Positions 1-13,001 of a DNA stretch of 64,000 bases are shown here, in pieces. The stretch lies in assembly GCA_026874595.1 (NCBI GenBank), contig CM049322.1, positions 49,329,340 through 49,393,339 on the forward strand, in the 5' to 3' direction. The stretch is from Sipunculus nudus (Eukaryota > Annelida > Sipuncula > Golfingiida > Sipunculidae). A program made the position numbers and the translations under genes. The stretch's first letter is position 1, and every line of letters starts with the position of its first letter. Under the pieces are notes generated by a model, which had not been told where the DNA came from, ran no database searches, and saw nothing but the letters and a program-made list of their open reading frames with translations.

Positions 1-2074
1 ATGAACGATTCAGTGTCTATAGACTGCAGCAACAGACAACTGACACGAGTTCCAGAGTTGTGCAGTGATAAGGTTAGAGAGTTCGTTGTATCAAGTAATT
101 TTATTGACAAGATTGAAGGGAACACATTTGTAAACTGTACAAATCTTCAAATCCTTCTACTGGATAACTGTCACATAAAAAGTCTACATGAACACTTGTT
201 CTCAGGCCTCGCCGCTCTACGGACGTTGATACTGAGGAGGAATAAATTCACGACCATGCACAACTCTACTTTATCACCGCTACGGGGACTAGAAGTGTTA
301 GACATGTCCTACAACACCTTGGTCAACAAGAACGGATTTAGTAAATTCACTCGGTATATGAGTGCCCTGTCCAAAACCCGTCTTACGAAACTGTATTTAA
401 CTCGCATTACGGAAAGATCATACAGATTCTGCAACGTTGAGTTGACAGAAGAGTTCTTCAGATCTGTCCAGAGTCCTGCCCTTAAATATTTATACATCAA
501 TCAGAATATGCTTGGAAGTGTTGCTCCGAATTTTTCGTGCATCCCCAACCTGGAAGTATTAGATATGAGTGAGAATCAGGTAAATGTGAACCATATCTAT
601 GACCTGCAGGGTCTGCGAATCATAAAAGAGATAAATGTAAGCTACCAAACGACGCGATTGAATTATGATTTAGATAAATCGTCGGGCGCTGATACAAAGA
701 TCATATTTTGGCCATCCACTGTAGAACGTTTGTACGCGAGAAGTGTCCTAGATATTGGAAGCTTGGCTTCTGGCCATAAAATGATAATTAATAGCACTGC
801 TCCTTTCCGGCTGAAATATCTTGACCTCTCAAATAATAACCCCAGCCGTCCATGGTGTGTTCGGGTCGGCTAAACCACTTACGAGAATTACGGTTGATCT
901 GTCCGACAATAACTGTTATGCTGCTGAAGAATCTGCGTTCGATTCTACTTTAACCAAAGGTGTGATAAAGATGATCTTGCGGAATAACCGGCTCGGCGGA
1001 ATGCTAAAAACAAGAGGTGGACCATTGCAGCATTTCGTTAATCTCGAGTCCTTGGACCTCTCTAAAAACGAAATTACAGATTTAGCGCCTAATGTGTTTA
1101 ATGATCGCATGCAGTCTATACTGAACACGTTAAATCTATCTCGAAATGACATGTTTGACTTTACGCTTGACATTGGAAAACTGACAAATCTAACAACGCT
1201 TGATCTGTCCTGGAACAGATTTTACAGTTTGTCGACTACTGTGATGAAATCTCTTGACTCAATAATTGGAAAAATGGGACAGCGTTTCTCCTTGAATATA
1301 TCTGGGAATCCCATTGAATGTTCATGTAGTAGTCTAGAATTTTAGAAATGGGCTGAAGCCAATAAAGGGAATATGGCGGACCTGAATCACACATTCTGTC
1401 TGCTAGATGGAACCTTGCGAAATCTCACAACATTAAAGTCGACGATTCTGCCCGCCCTGGAGAAACGATGTCTCAGCTTGCAGTGGATCTACATATGTGT
1501 CTCGTTATTGCTAACGCTTGTTATTGTTTTAAGTCTATCATCGCTTGCATACAGGCATAGGTGGGATATCAAGTATGCCTGCCTCCGTTTCAGGATGAGA
1601 CGGGCCATGTACCAAGAACTGGAGCAGGATCAAGCCGTATACAGATATGACGTGTTCCTCTCGCACAATGACAATGACTTTCTATGGGTGCATGACTATT
1701 TACTACCCAATTTAGAAGAGGGCGATCAACCACTGGGTCTCTGTATCCATCAAAGAGATTTCATCCCTGGGATACCTATAGAAGACAACATCTTGAACAG
1801 CATCTCGAACAGTCGCCGGACAATGCTTATCATATCCCGCAGTTTCGTAAGAAGTGGCTGGTGTAAGTTTGAGATGCACATGGCTCGACTTGACCTGATA
1901 GAACGAGGGGTCGACCGCTTGGTCCTTGTCTTTTTGGAAGAGGTGCCGCTTCCGGAGATGCCGCCAACACTTGTGAACCTGCTACGAACTCATACCTACA
2001 TAGAATGGCCAGGAGAAGACATGGTTGATCACGTGAATAACTTCTGGCCTCGTTTACGCGCTGCACTAATGTAG
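1..2074 (+). pseudogene. Toll-like receptor, 5'-partial, with frameshift and in-frame stop
   Basis: TLRs are membrane pattern-recognition receptors that signal through MyD88-type TIR adaptors. The reading starts in frame 1 at the window edge with a remnant of the LRR N-cap and runs through LRRs (e.g. LEVLDMSYNTL, LEVLDMSENQV, LKYLDLSNNN) to a stop at 871-873. Homologous LRR sequence continues in frame 2 from about 839, so one extra base lies near the CCCC run at 840-843. Frame 2 carries more LRRs (LESLDLSKNEI, LTTLDLSWNRF) and a CxC LRR C-cap that is cut by TAG at 1343-1345, where one base change from TTG (Leu) would explain it. It then resumes with the rest of the cap, a membrane helix (about 1478-1553) and a full TIR domain (about 1646-2062): box 1 YDVFLSH, box 2 RDFIPG with its proline, box 3 FW. 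No intron is visible and the signal peptide lies upstream. Either a recent pseudogene or assembly errors; the TIR itself looks intact. Confidence 0.9.
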
Positions 2075-2712
2075 CCTTTAGTGAAGTTGAGCCGAATCGT
2101 ACCACAGGCGCTTGAATATACTTATATACTAAATGTTTGATAAAAATAACTGAATGTATCAAGATACCCACCATGAGTGGACGCGTTAGACTTCCGTCAC
2201 GAAACTCTTTGGCCACCCCTCTGATATACTCGTTTTTGTTCTTAAATTATCGAAAATGATGCAAAGTATATTCTAAGGGGGTAGTTTTTTCCTCATTTCT
2301 CCATAAATTTAAGGTCCTTTCAAATTATTGTTCGGAGGAGCTATCGCAGCGCAGTCCGACGGCAATTACGACTGTACTGTATTAAGGCAGAGAGCAGTTT
2401 GTTAGCATGAATCTGCGCCTAAGGCAGACATTATGATAAAAAAATGTTCAGTTTTCTGAGAGCATCAATAAAACATAGTCTGTTTATATTAACACAGATG
2501 TAGTAAGTTGTCCTATAGGTTTAAAATAAACATTATCTATCTGTTGCAAATTATGTTACATATTATCTTTAGGCAGGCTAGTCTATGCATTTCTATGGCC
2601 ATTGTAGAGTTATCTGTTAATATTAAAATACGTTGGAGTCTTCGTTATGTCATGTCATGTTTGAGATGAAACTGGACTTCAAGTGAAAATAAGGAACCAG
2701 TAGGAAAAGCTA
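2075..2712. other. TLR 3' flank
   Basis: AT-rich sequence after the TLR stop with no coding signal on either strand. It probably holds the former 3' UTR. The minus-strand opening at 1830-2216 is the antisense of the TIR domain. Confidence 0.5.
2467..2472 (+). promoter_or_regulatory. possible polyadenylation signal of the TLR
   Basis: First canonical AATAAA on the plus strand after the TLR stop, about 390 bases downstream. In AT-rich DNA such hexamers are common by chance. Confidence 0.3.
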
Positions 2713-2720
2713 GTATATAT

Positions 2721-4802
2721 GAGACTTGTATCCGAATACTTTTAAAGTACTCGAGTACGAGTACGGAGTACTTTAAAAAGGACTTGAGTACAAGCATGAG
2801 TACTTTTACACTTTTTTCAAAAGTACTTGAGTACGAGTACCGAGTACTCAAAATGTACTCATGACTACTTTAATGAGTACTTTTTGTAATAAAACTTATT
2901 AAATGATGTTATTAAGGTAATATAGACTCATAGAGTTACTATTTTTTTATGAAAATCCAGAAGAAAATATAAAATATAAACAATGTGGTGATATGCTTAA
3001 TCATAATACAGAAGCGAAATGCAAACTCCAGGGAATATAAACAAGCCATATACACTTGAAAGTATAGCAAAGCATTAACATATTATAGTAGACGGTCGCA
3101 TTGAAGAAACATCTGGTCTCGTAGGTTCTCATAAAAATATATTTCTTATCCAGGACAAATTTACAATAATGTTGTATTATGCAAATTCAAAATACTGGTG
3201 GAAATGTTCAGAAACTAAAACATATAAAAAGTTATATAAAATTTAATATATAAAAGTTATATATTTTTAGGGAAATCTCACTGACATCGTATAACGCATA
3301 AACCATATGTTTACCATATGTTAAACATATGTTAAACATATGTTATCATAAAATAATAACAATGATAACAATAATAATAACAATAACGATAACAACCATA
3401 TGTTATTATTTATATAATATAAACTTCTGAATAATATGTGGCTGTAGCCTATTGAAGATATTTAATGACAACAGGTATATGTGAAAATAGTATAAAACAA
3501 ATGTCTGACAGACTGCCCGTGTCATTCATAATGTGTAATAAGTTATGAGTACATGTATTAACAACAGTTACTAGTACATCAAGGGCATATTAAAACAAGA
3601 AATGAGGCGATAGTAATACGTAATATTAGTAGAATATTATCACAGGTTTTCAAAGTTAGTAAGAGTAACGTTACTATTGATAGAAAAGAAATTTGAACTA
3701 GTAATAGTAAAAGTACCCCACGTGATAGAATAATAGCTATTACTTTTATATTTGAACCCTAGGCCAACACATCTGATGAATGGAGTATTTGTTTGATTAG
3801 GTTGATAGAGCACAGTAAATGGCCCCGTATTGTGTGATTAGTTAATGTTGGGTGCTTTCATTGTCCAGTGGGCACTGGACAGAAGGTTTTGGCTTGAGGT
3901 TAACCCCCTGGGTCTCTTTGTTGATTCATTAAGGCTTGGTCATTAAACATTGGAGAAGGGATAGTCAGTTGGGCAAATTATATTCAGCTGATAGTAGAAT
4001 GTGATGCTGCAGCCTATGTTGTAGCACCTACAGATTGTATGGTCTGATAGTCACAGCTTTTCATGGGTTAATCAGTTGTGCCACAGACTGTGAATAGAGC
4101 TTTACACAAACTACAATTCCCACTGAAAATGTACTAAACATACAATCACATATATTATGTTAATCCTATTATGTTAATCAAGTTCTGAGTATATTTAATT
4201 GTTATGAATTGTGGCAAACCTTAACTATTTATTTATGATTTTTCAATAATAAGGATTTTCTCTTAAAATATTACTCAGTATGAATTTACTGATTTAATGT
4301 TTTATTGAATACTATATTGTACTGAACTTGCTGGAAATATATAATGCTGTACAGATGTACACATGAATTGCATGAATATATTAATAATGAGAGTTCAATT
4401 TATAATTATATTAAACAAAAGAAATAGTATTAATAATAGAGGCCAAGTAATATTAATAGTAGTAGTAATTGATGCAAAAATGCTGTTATAGTTTCAGTTA
4501 TAGTAACAAAGGGATGACTTTAAGTACTATTATATATGATATTATATATATATTATATATAATAAATAATATCTTACTATTATATACTATAATAAACTAT
4601 TACTGATTTTATTTATTGAGATTACAGTTTTTTTTTATAAATGTAAATGAAATATGAAATACCAAAAAGTACTCATAAAGTACTCGAGTACAAATACAAA
4701 TACTTTGTAATTTTTAAAAAGTACTCTAGTACGAGTACTGAGTACTCTAAAATACTCATAAGTACAAGTACTATGAGCACGAATACTTTGGACCCAACAA
4801 TG
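2721..4802. mobile_element. hAT-like non-autonomous DNA element with GAGTAC-rich ends
   Basis: Both ends carry degenerate runs of a GAGTAC hexamer in opposite orientation (about 2740-2880 and 4665-4780). The outermost bases form imperfect inverted repeats: left end ..TTGTATCCGAATAC, right end (reversed) ..TTGTTGGGTCCAAAGTATTC. The identical octamer GTATATAT flanks the element at 2713-2720 and 4803-4810, fitting the 8-bp target duplications of the hAT superfamily. The interior is AT-rich with an (AAC/AAT)-type run near 3350-3400 and no transposase reading frame. Its right part is also present in the second copy of the downstream duplication. Confidence 0.6.
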
Positions 4803-5593
4803 GTATATATATTATAAAGATTACCTATTACTGGTTATCAAGGTTATAGCTATCGATTGCAATCTTTACAGGTATATGGCAACAATAGGCTTTGTATTTA
4901 AGGATTCATTTAAGGATCCAGAATTGTCCATTTAACTAGCGACACATATCGGCGATATCTAACATCTATGGTTCGGGGTCAGTACACCTGCACGGCAGTC
5001 ACATGACTTAAAACCTGTGTCAACTATTATTGACCTAAGCCCAGCATGAAATAAAAAAAGTTTATAGTATTATAACTTATAAGATAAAAAAGGATGGATT
5101 CTTATTTTATCTGAGGCCTATATAGAACTCTCAGACTGAATCCGAGGGCATTTATATCTATATATGATGCGTTGTCGATTCGGGGAGGTGTAAAATTAGG
5201 CCGCCCTTAGTGACACGCGAGGCTTCCAAACACCGTGAGCTATACTCGCCGGTTCGGGACGAGTTTACAGAAAAATGCTAATCGTTATTGACACACCAGG
5301 TATGTCAATACCCATGAGGTGTGTCAATACCTCGTGTGTCAGTAAGGTCCAGCTTATTGACACATGGCATGGTTCCCAGCCTACCTGGTGCTGCGCTCAC
5401 TCATAAAGAGCTTTATTGAAATAAATTGCACCAGGAAGTTTATTTTGGGAATAGCAAAATACTACAAACAGAGACACGGATACACTTAGACCTGAAAATA
5501 AACATGTCTAAAGACATATGCCTTAGATTTATATACAAGCATTTAACCATATTCTGTACTTCATTGTTAACAATATGCACGCTCGGTATTTTA

Positions 5594-5645
<52 letters not shown>

Positions 5646-6770
5646 GGCCAGCTAGAAGCATACATTAACTATACCATATAAACTGAGTTTAAAGACATTT
5701 CTAAGTTTTGACCAGAAATAAAGAGGAAAAAAATTCCCATGAAAGCACACCGTCATACTATTTATAAGAGTGTAATGGTAGCAGCAGCCTTATGTATCGT
5801 GCCCGCTTCTTGCTTACATGTGGAATATACTTTACATAGCTGGACACAACATGGATAAATTAATTTAGAAATTATCATATGAACGTTTTCATTGCCTCCT
5901 GAATCAACATTATAATCATATATTCTTTCTCATAAACAGATAAATTATTATATTATTTATCAAAACCAGTCAACGCTGAAATCCGCGCCACGCGCTATTA
6001 CATGGTCATCCAAAACGGTTGCCCCGACGTGACGTCATCAATTTGACATTACTTTGGGTGCAAGACGCAAAAGCACTACCTCAGACCTGTAGGTCCCGAC
6101 AAAATGTCGCCAACCGTGAAATTAAAAGATTAGATAAAAATAATAATTTCCCTCACAAAATACATAAAATATACCAAGTTAACACTTAATGACTAAATAA
6201 GTAATTCAATTGCGCTTTTTTTAATATCAAAGCTAAGACATTTTAATTTGAATAAAAGACATATTATGGTGAAAGATAAGACCACTTTATTATGTCTCAA
6301 TTTATTGTAGGCCTCCATGAAGAAGATCATTACAAACAGCTTTTAATAAGTGTCTCTAAGGGTACCAATATAAGTTTCATAAAGGCTACTAGTGATACCA
6401 AAGAGTGCAATATGGTAAGAAGGCGCACTTCCTTTCTCCCCAATGGTGAAGGTTGGAATGAACCATTTTTGGGTCAGGTCAACGTCGGCCCATTTTGTGG
6501 CCTGAACAGTGAGCAGGCATTAAAATGCAGGGCAGCAGATAATATTAGGTATTAAATGTATTAGGAAATGTATATTGGTTCCACATGGTAGGTGACAGGA
6601 GTGGTAGGCATAATTTAAGTGTAGTTTGAGGCGATTGAATGTGTGTGCATGGCTCGGCAGGTGGGCACATCTCTGATGCACTAGTGCACTGCAGAAACTT
6701 TTCCCTAGCTAAAAATGAGAAACAGAACCCCCTTTTTTTAACTTAAATAAAATTTCAGATGTTGATCTCG
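3197..6770 (+). repeat. direct segmental duplication, copy 1
   Basis: This segment recurs in the same orientation at 8136-11475, about 4.6-4.9 kb downstream. Matching landmarks include GGTGGAAATGTTCAGAAACT (3197 and 8136), TTTAACTAGCGACACATATC (4931 and 9504), a TGACGTCA site (6030 and 10682) and the right end of the hAT-like element. Copy 1 holds stretches missing from copy 2: about 3517-3796, 4090-4210 and 5190-5345. The open reading at 6292-6555 is broken by stops in copy 2, so it is not taken as a gene. Confidence 0.8.
5597..5638. repeat. (AT)n microsatellite
   Basis: About 21 TA/AT dinucleotides without interruption, inside copy 1 of the duplication. Copy 2 lacks the array at the equivalent place. 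Confidence 0.95.
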
Positions 6771-6847
6771 AGATTTATAATAATAACCATCATATTTTTT
6801 TATAATATAAATGTTATAATATAAGCTCTAGTAGTTTTAAATAAACA

Positions 6848-6883
6848 TTTATATATATACACAAACACACACACACACACACG

Positions 6884-6927
<44 letters not shown>
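6848..6927. repeat. (AT)n-(AC)n-(AT)n compound microsatellite
   Basis: A run of AC dinucleotides flanked on both sides by AT dinucleotides, just after the end of duplication copy 1. Confidence 0.9.
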
Positions 6928-7048
6928 CTACTCAAAGGTAGATTTTTAAAACAAAGATAGCCTAGAATGCGCTGTACAAATCCAATAGTAGGAGGATCTT
7001 ATACCTAGTTTAAAAACTAAGAAATGGCTATATAGGCGTGTCTCATTT

Positions 7049-7479
7049 TATCAGCGGCGTAGCCAGGATTTATCAGCGGGTGGGGAGGGGACAATACGGG
7101 GTGGCTTCAAGAAACCTGCATTCCAATGAATGAATGTGTGACTGAATGAATGAGTCAATGTATAACTCTTTTACGAGTATTGAGAATGGGTGAAGAAAAA
7201 TGTTAGTTATTAGAATCAGCTCCGTACCCTTTATTCTATATGCCCAGTCATTACATCAATTGAAATAATGTCCCCGGGATAGAACTTTATGTATAAACTG
7301 TAGGCTTGAAAGTGTATAATAGTGAAACTTGAATGATATTTTCGAGTTCCTAAATTAAAATTAATTTAATTACTTGGAATATTTTCCCTAGCATTTAGAA
7401 TGTTTATTCACAATATTGCATGCTAAGATGCAAATAGTCGGAATGGGGGCACCCCCTGGCTACGTCGATGATCTGATAA
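7049..7479. mobile_element. short terminal-inverted-repeat element (MITE-like)
   Basis: The left end reads TTATCAGCGGCGTAGCCAGG and the reverse complement of the right end reads TTATCAG..CGACGTAGCCAGG, so about 20 bases are inverted across a 430-bp span. There is no coding sequence inside. A core of GGCGTAGCCAGG at the ends of short repeats is common in marine invertebrate genomes. Superfamily not assigned; no clear target duplication was seen. Confidence 0.55.
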
Positions 7480-8135
7480 ATGTTTACACAGATTCCTGAT
7501 TTACTCCATCGACGATAAAAAAAACTATCAATATCGATGCGGGCGATGTAATACGTCCTTAAAGCACCAGACTGTGTACATCGAGCAGAATTGTGGGAGC
7601 CCTGTCACGCCCACTTGACTGCTGTCTGGCTTTCAATACTCACCCTATGTCCCCACGTACCCTGTGGACCTCTACATTTTCCAAGTATACTGTCCACCCC
7701 TGTTTTCAGCCCCTGCAGCTGGTCACTCCTTAACATACCCGCACGTTTAGCCTAAACATATCAGCTTTTTTTCGGAAACTTGCTTTGAATTTAATATTCC
7801 ATACTTTAGCTCTGTATAGCAGGGCCGTACCCATACAGGATAAGTCGGGGGGGGGGGGGGGGGGGCAGTAAATTATGCATCATCAGAGATAAGCATAACG
7901 AGGGGATGATTCCCCAAACCAGAGAGTAGAATTTCGTTTAAAAACGTGCAATAAATTGGCATTTTCTTGTGGCCATTTTCCTTTAAAAAATATAATCTCT
8001 AATCATAGAAAATGGCTTTGGTATATATGGCTGAAGGTTAATTGATTTATAGTCTCCAGTCAAACTGAACTTTTTTGCAAATGCTGCCTAAATTTCTGTT
8101 TTTGGCAAAGAATGCTCCCTCCACCACCGCAGCGT
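7480..8135. other. spacer before the second duplication copy
   Basis: No gene seen. It contains GGGCCGTACCCA at 7822-7833 next to a G tract, which resembles the start of another short repeat, and a small CACCACCGC/GCGTGGTGG inverted pair at 8122-8140 exactly at the left border of duplication copy 2. Confidence 0.4.
7847..7865 (+). repeat. poly(G) tract, 19 bases
   Basis: Uninterrupted G19. It may form a quadruplex and its length is likely to be unreliable in the assembly. Confidence 0.95.
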
Positions 8136-9369
8136 GGTGGAAATGTTCAGAAACTAAATTATATAAAAAGTTGTATAAAAGTTAATATATAAAAGTTATA
8201 TTGTTTAGGGAAATCTCACTGACATTTCATAATGTATATAACTATATATTTACCCTATGTTAACCATATGTTATCATATAATAAAAACAATGATAACAAT
8301 AATAATAATAACAATAATGATAACAACCATGTGTTATTATTTATATTATGTCAACTTATGAATAATATGTAGCTGTAGCCTATTGAAGATATTTAATGAA
8401 AACAGGTTTATGTGAAAAAAGTATAAAACAAAATGTCTGACAGACTGCTATTAGGTTGATAGAGAACAGTAAATGGGCCAGTGTTGTGTGATTAGTTAAT
8501 GTTGGGTGCTTTCATGGTCCAGTGGGCACTGGACAGAAGGCTTTGGCTTGAGGTTAACCCCCTAGATCTCTTTGTTTATTCATTAAGTAGGCTTGGTCTT
8601 TAAACATTCAGTTGAGAAGTCAGTGTCAGTTGGGCAAGCCATCGTCAGCTGATAGCAGAGTGTGATGCTGCAGCTCATGTTGAAGTACCTACAGGTTAAA
8701 TGGTTTGATAGTCACAGCTTTACATGGGTTAATCAGCTGTGCCACAGACTAACCTTATTTTTTTTTATTTAGGATCTTTCAATAATAATAATTTTTTACT
8801 TATAATATTACTCAGTATGAATTTGCTGATTTAAGGTTTTATTTAACACTGTATTGTACTGATCTTGCTGGAAATATATAATGCTGTACAGATGCACACA
8901 TGAATTGCATGAATGTATTAATAATAAGAGTTCAATTTATATTTTTTTTATTAAACAAAAGTAAGAGTATAAATAATTGAAGCCAAGGTATAGTAATAGT
9001 AGAAGTTATCGATGCGAAAATACTGTGATAGTTTTAGTTATGGTAACAGATTGATTACTTTAAGTAATAATTTGTATAATATTATATATATTATATATAA
9101 TAAATAATATCTTACTATTATATACTGTCATAAACTAAAACTAATATTATTAATTGAGATTAAAGTTTATTTAGAAATGTAAATAAAAACGAAATACGAA
9201 AAGTACTCATGAAGTACTCATATGAGTACTGACTACTTTCAAAGTACTCGAGTACAAGAACAAGTACTTTTGTGATTTTTGAAAAGTACTCGAGTACGAG
9301 TACTGAGTACTGAAAAAAGTACTCATGATTACAGTTACTATGTGTACGAATAGTTTGGAACCAACTCTG
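8136..9369. mobile_element. left-truncated copy of the hAT-like GAGTAC element
   Basis: Homologous to about 3197-4802 of the first element, including the GAGTAC-rich right end (about 9200-9330) and the terminus ..GGAACCAACTCTG followed by GTATATCT, the diverged target-site octamer. The left end is absent because the duplication breakpoint lies inside the element. Confidence 0.6.
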
Positions 9370-10012
9370 GTATATCTTTTATAAATATAACCAATTACTG
9401 GTTATCAAGGTTATATCTATTGATTGCAATCTTTACCGGTATATGGCAATAATGGGCTTCGTATTTAAGGATACATTTAAGAATCCACAATAGACCTTTT
9501 CCATTTAACTAGCGACACATATCGGCGATATCTAACATCAATGAATCGGGGTCAGTACATCTGCACGGCAGGCACATGACTTAAAACCTGTGTCAACTAT
9601 TATTGACCTAAGCCCAGCATGAAATAAAAAAAAGGTTTTAGTATTATAACTTATAAGATAAAAAAGGATGGATTCTTATTTTATCTGAGGCCTATATAGA
9701 ACTCTTAGAGTAAATCCGCGGGCATTTAAGTCTATGATGCGTTGTCAATTCGGGGATGTCCAGCTTATTGACACATGGCATGGTTCCCAGCCTACCTGGC
9801 GCTATGCGTACTCACAATGAGCTTTATAGAAAAAAAACGACTGTTTATCATATTCTGTATTTTATTGTTATCAACATGACGCTCGGTATTTTACCATAAA
9901 GGGCCTCACCACGTCAGCGTCCAGGAAAATAGGTCTTGGTTATGTGCATATTTTACACTTACCTCAAGTTACACTACATACACACACCTAAATGCACAAA
10001 TCTACTTATTCC

Positions 10013-10015
<3 letters not shown>

Positions 10016-10064
<49 letters not shown>

Positions 10065-10070
10065 TATTCT
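10016..10070. repeat. (AT)n microsatellite
   Basis: About 27 TA dinucleotides with one C interruption. It has no counterpart at the same point of duplication copy 1, which has its own array elsewhere. Confidence 0.9.
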
Positions 10071-11475
10071 TTGGATAAAGAATGATAGGAGTATTAGAGA
10101 ACAATATATATGTGTGTGTATTTATTTATTTATTTATATACACATATGCAAAACGAATCGAGAATGAAAGCAGTATTAGAGCACATTAGCTATAAAAGAA
10201 AATCAATCATATAAGCTTGACAGTTCTTACTGCATTCATGTAGACGTTAGATATAATTAGAATTGAATATTTTGCTGTATAAGCGCGGCTGTGGATAAGC
10301 CAAGCAGAAGCACACCAAAACTATACCATAATTCTCCATAAACACAAAGTTTTTTGACATTTCTTAGTTTTGACCATGAAAGCACACCGCCCCACTCTTT
10401 ATAAAAGTGTAAGGCAGTAGAAGTCTTATGTATCGTGTCCACTTCATGCTTATATCTGGAATATGCTTTAGTTTGACTTACATAGACGGGCACAACAGGG
10501 ATAAATTATTTTAAAATGGATCATATGAACATAGGCCTACCCTTACCTCCCGAATCAACATTATAAACATATCTTCTTTCTCATAAACAGATAAATTATC
10601 ATATTCTTGGTCAAAACCAGTCAACGGTGAAATCTGCATTCACGCGCCATCCCATACTCATCCCAAACGTTTGCCCCGACGTGACGTCATCAAGTTGACG
10701 TTGCTCTGGGTGCAAAACCCAGGGCGCAAATGCGCCTCCTCAGACCTGCAAGCCCCGACAAAATGTGGGCAGTCATGGAGTAAAAGATTAGATTAAGATA
10801 ATAATTTCCCCCACAAAATACATAAAATATACCAAGTTAACACTTAATGACTAAATCAGTTTTTTAACTGCGTAATTTAAATAACAGAACTTACACATTT
10901 TAAGTCTTTGAGTTAAAGACCTATTGTGGTGAAAGATAAGACAATTTTATTATATGTCGCGGTTTATTGTAAGCCTACTTAAAGAATATCATTACAAACC
11001 GCTTTTTATAAGTGTCTCTCAGGATACCAATATATGTGTCTTATAGGCTACTAGTGAAACCAAACAGTGTAATTTGATAAGAAGGAACACTCCTTTATCT
11101 CCCCAATGGTGAAGGTTAGGACGACCCAATTCTGGGTCAGGTCAAAGTCGGACCATTTTTGGCCTGAGCAGTGAGCAGGCATTAGATAATACAGGGCAGC
11201 AGAGAATATAAGGCATTAAATGTGTTAGGGAAATTATATTGGTTCCAGATGTTGGGTGAAAGGAGAAATTTTATATTTTTTTTTCCAGTGGTATTCATGT
11301 TTTAGTGCAGTTTGAGGCGATTAAATGTGTCAGTGGTGATGGTATGTGCATTGCTCAGATGGTTGCGACATCTGTGATACACTATAGTGCACTGCAGAAA
11401 CTGGTCCCTAGCGGAAAATTGAGAAACTGAACCCCCTTTTTCTGGACTTAAATAAAATTGCAGGTGTTGATCTTA

Positions 11476-12391
11476 AGGTTGATGCATAGAATGACGCCAA
11501 ACACGAGATAGAACAAAACAGATTCCCAATACCCCCAACATGTTCACCTTGAATGATATTACATAGGGCCTGGAAATTTATCCGATATCAAGGAGGTAGA
11601 ATTCAGCTACAAGCTGATTTGTTCAGTTTCGGACTTCAGTAATATGTTATATACTCATCAGATAAGGTCTTACTCATTCATTTATACACAAAATTACGTA
11701 ACCACATATGTTAAAAGTCCAGTATAATGGTATTTTCTCTAGTTTCGGATAATCCTTTCCCGTGATCTGCGTAATAAACATTCTTTTTTGAAGAAGAGAT
11801 ATTTTTTTCTTCATAAGGAAGTAACTAATTTTCCTTTAGTGTGAGGTGAAACGTGTACATTTAGTGAGCTACATTATATAATATTGTTGTCTATAAAACA
11901 TCTATAACAAGATATTTTACAATACATTGTTTGCACGTTTCCAGTCAGATAATATTGTTAAGAGAGGCGACAAAGTCTCTGTCCGCCCGAGGCGGCACAG
12001 ACCCTAGGTACGCACGCCACTGTACCACAAGGTGCGCACACGTATTTGTCCTGGATATAGGACCAAGTAACGAGCGATCACCGATAGTCCCTATCTTTTT
12101 TAATCAAAGTCCCTACATTATATGCAACGTTGAGCGCAATAGTAGTGGAGCACTTTTCGTTTGCTGCTATGGACGGAACTATGACAAAAAGCAGAACACC
12201 GTGCTGCACTTGGATACCGGGCTTTATTAAAACTTCTCTCCAACCTCCATTCTATCTGAGCGGCGCAATATTTGATCCTGATTACGTATATACAGATATT
12301 AATAATAATAATAATAAAAATAATATAGTGTTCATATAGCGCCAATTCTCTGAACGTTGGCCTCACAGCGCATATAATATAAACACAGACT

Positions 12392-12393
<2 letters not shown>
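11476..12393. other. no gene seen
   Basis: The open stretches at 11931-12366 on both strands have no recognisable domain and overlap each other. An AAT trinucleotide run lies at 12299-12325. Confidence 0.5.

Positions 12394-12455
<62 letters not shown>
12394..12455. repeat. (AT)n microsatellite
   Basis: About 31 uninterrupted TA dinucleotides. Confidence 0.95.
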
Positions 12456-12459
<4 letters not shown>

Positions 12460-12997
12460 CGTATCTGATTATAGAATAGAAATTATCCAGTTTGGTTTGT
12501 TTGCATGAGAGGATCAATTCAGTGTTAACTAGGCTAACCGGTTCACCTGTGTGGTATATGCTATGAGAACGCCAAGGCAGACTTATCCTGGTGCTGCTAT
12601 TTCATTTAATTTAATCGAAAAATTTCCTGATATTGAACAGTATTTTCTCACAATCTCTTTTGCAATGTGTTACATCGACCTGGATTGTGTCATATAACAT
12701 GCTTCTCAAATGTAAAAAAGATAGATTTTGGAAATGTTTTTATCGTTTAAGATGTTAGGACAGGGACCAAGATTTAATGGCTCTTTCTCTTAAACATCCT
12801 TTTTAAATATTACTACATGCATTTTTCCATAAGCAGCGTCACATACTATTATATCCCTGAAACAAAAAACACCTATACAACCATTAACTTTGGCTATTAA
12901 CTATGTGACCACATTGTCTTTGAATGCCCCGGCTGGCATACAAATTGATAAATTTTTACTGCCACGTTTTGCCTCCCAGTCTCATTTTTAAATGTAC

Positions 12998-13001
<4 letters not shown>

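Larger units (their letters stand above)
8136..11475 (+). repeat. direct segmental duplication, copy 2
   Basis: Same order and orientation as 3197-6770, with several internal deletions relative to copy 1 and visible point divergence of perhaps a tenth of positions (estimated by eye). It ends near the shared CCCCCTTTTT..ACTTAAATAAAATT motif (about 11435-11460; 6729-6754 in copy 1). Confidence 0.8.

Noticed and set aside
2721-4802. GAGTAC arrays as a plain microsatellite
   Set aside because: They are confined to two opposite-facing blocks inside flanking octamer duplications, which fits a transposon better.
6292-6555. 87-codon plus-strand opening in duplication copy 1
   Set aside because: The homologous segment in copy 2 (about 10957-11220) has several stops and no sign of protein-level conservation.
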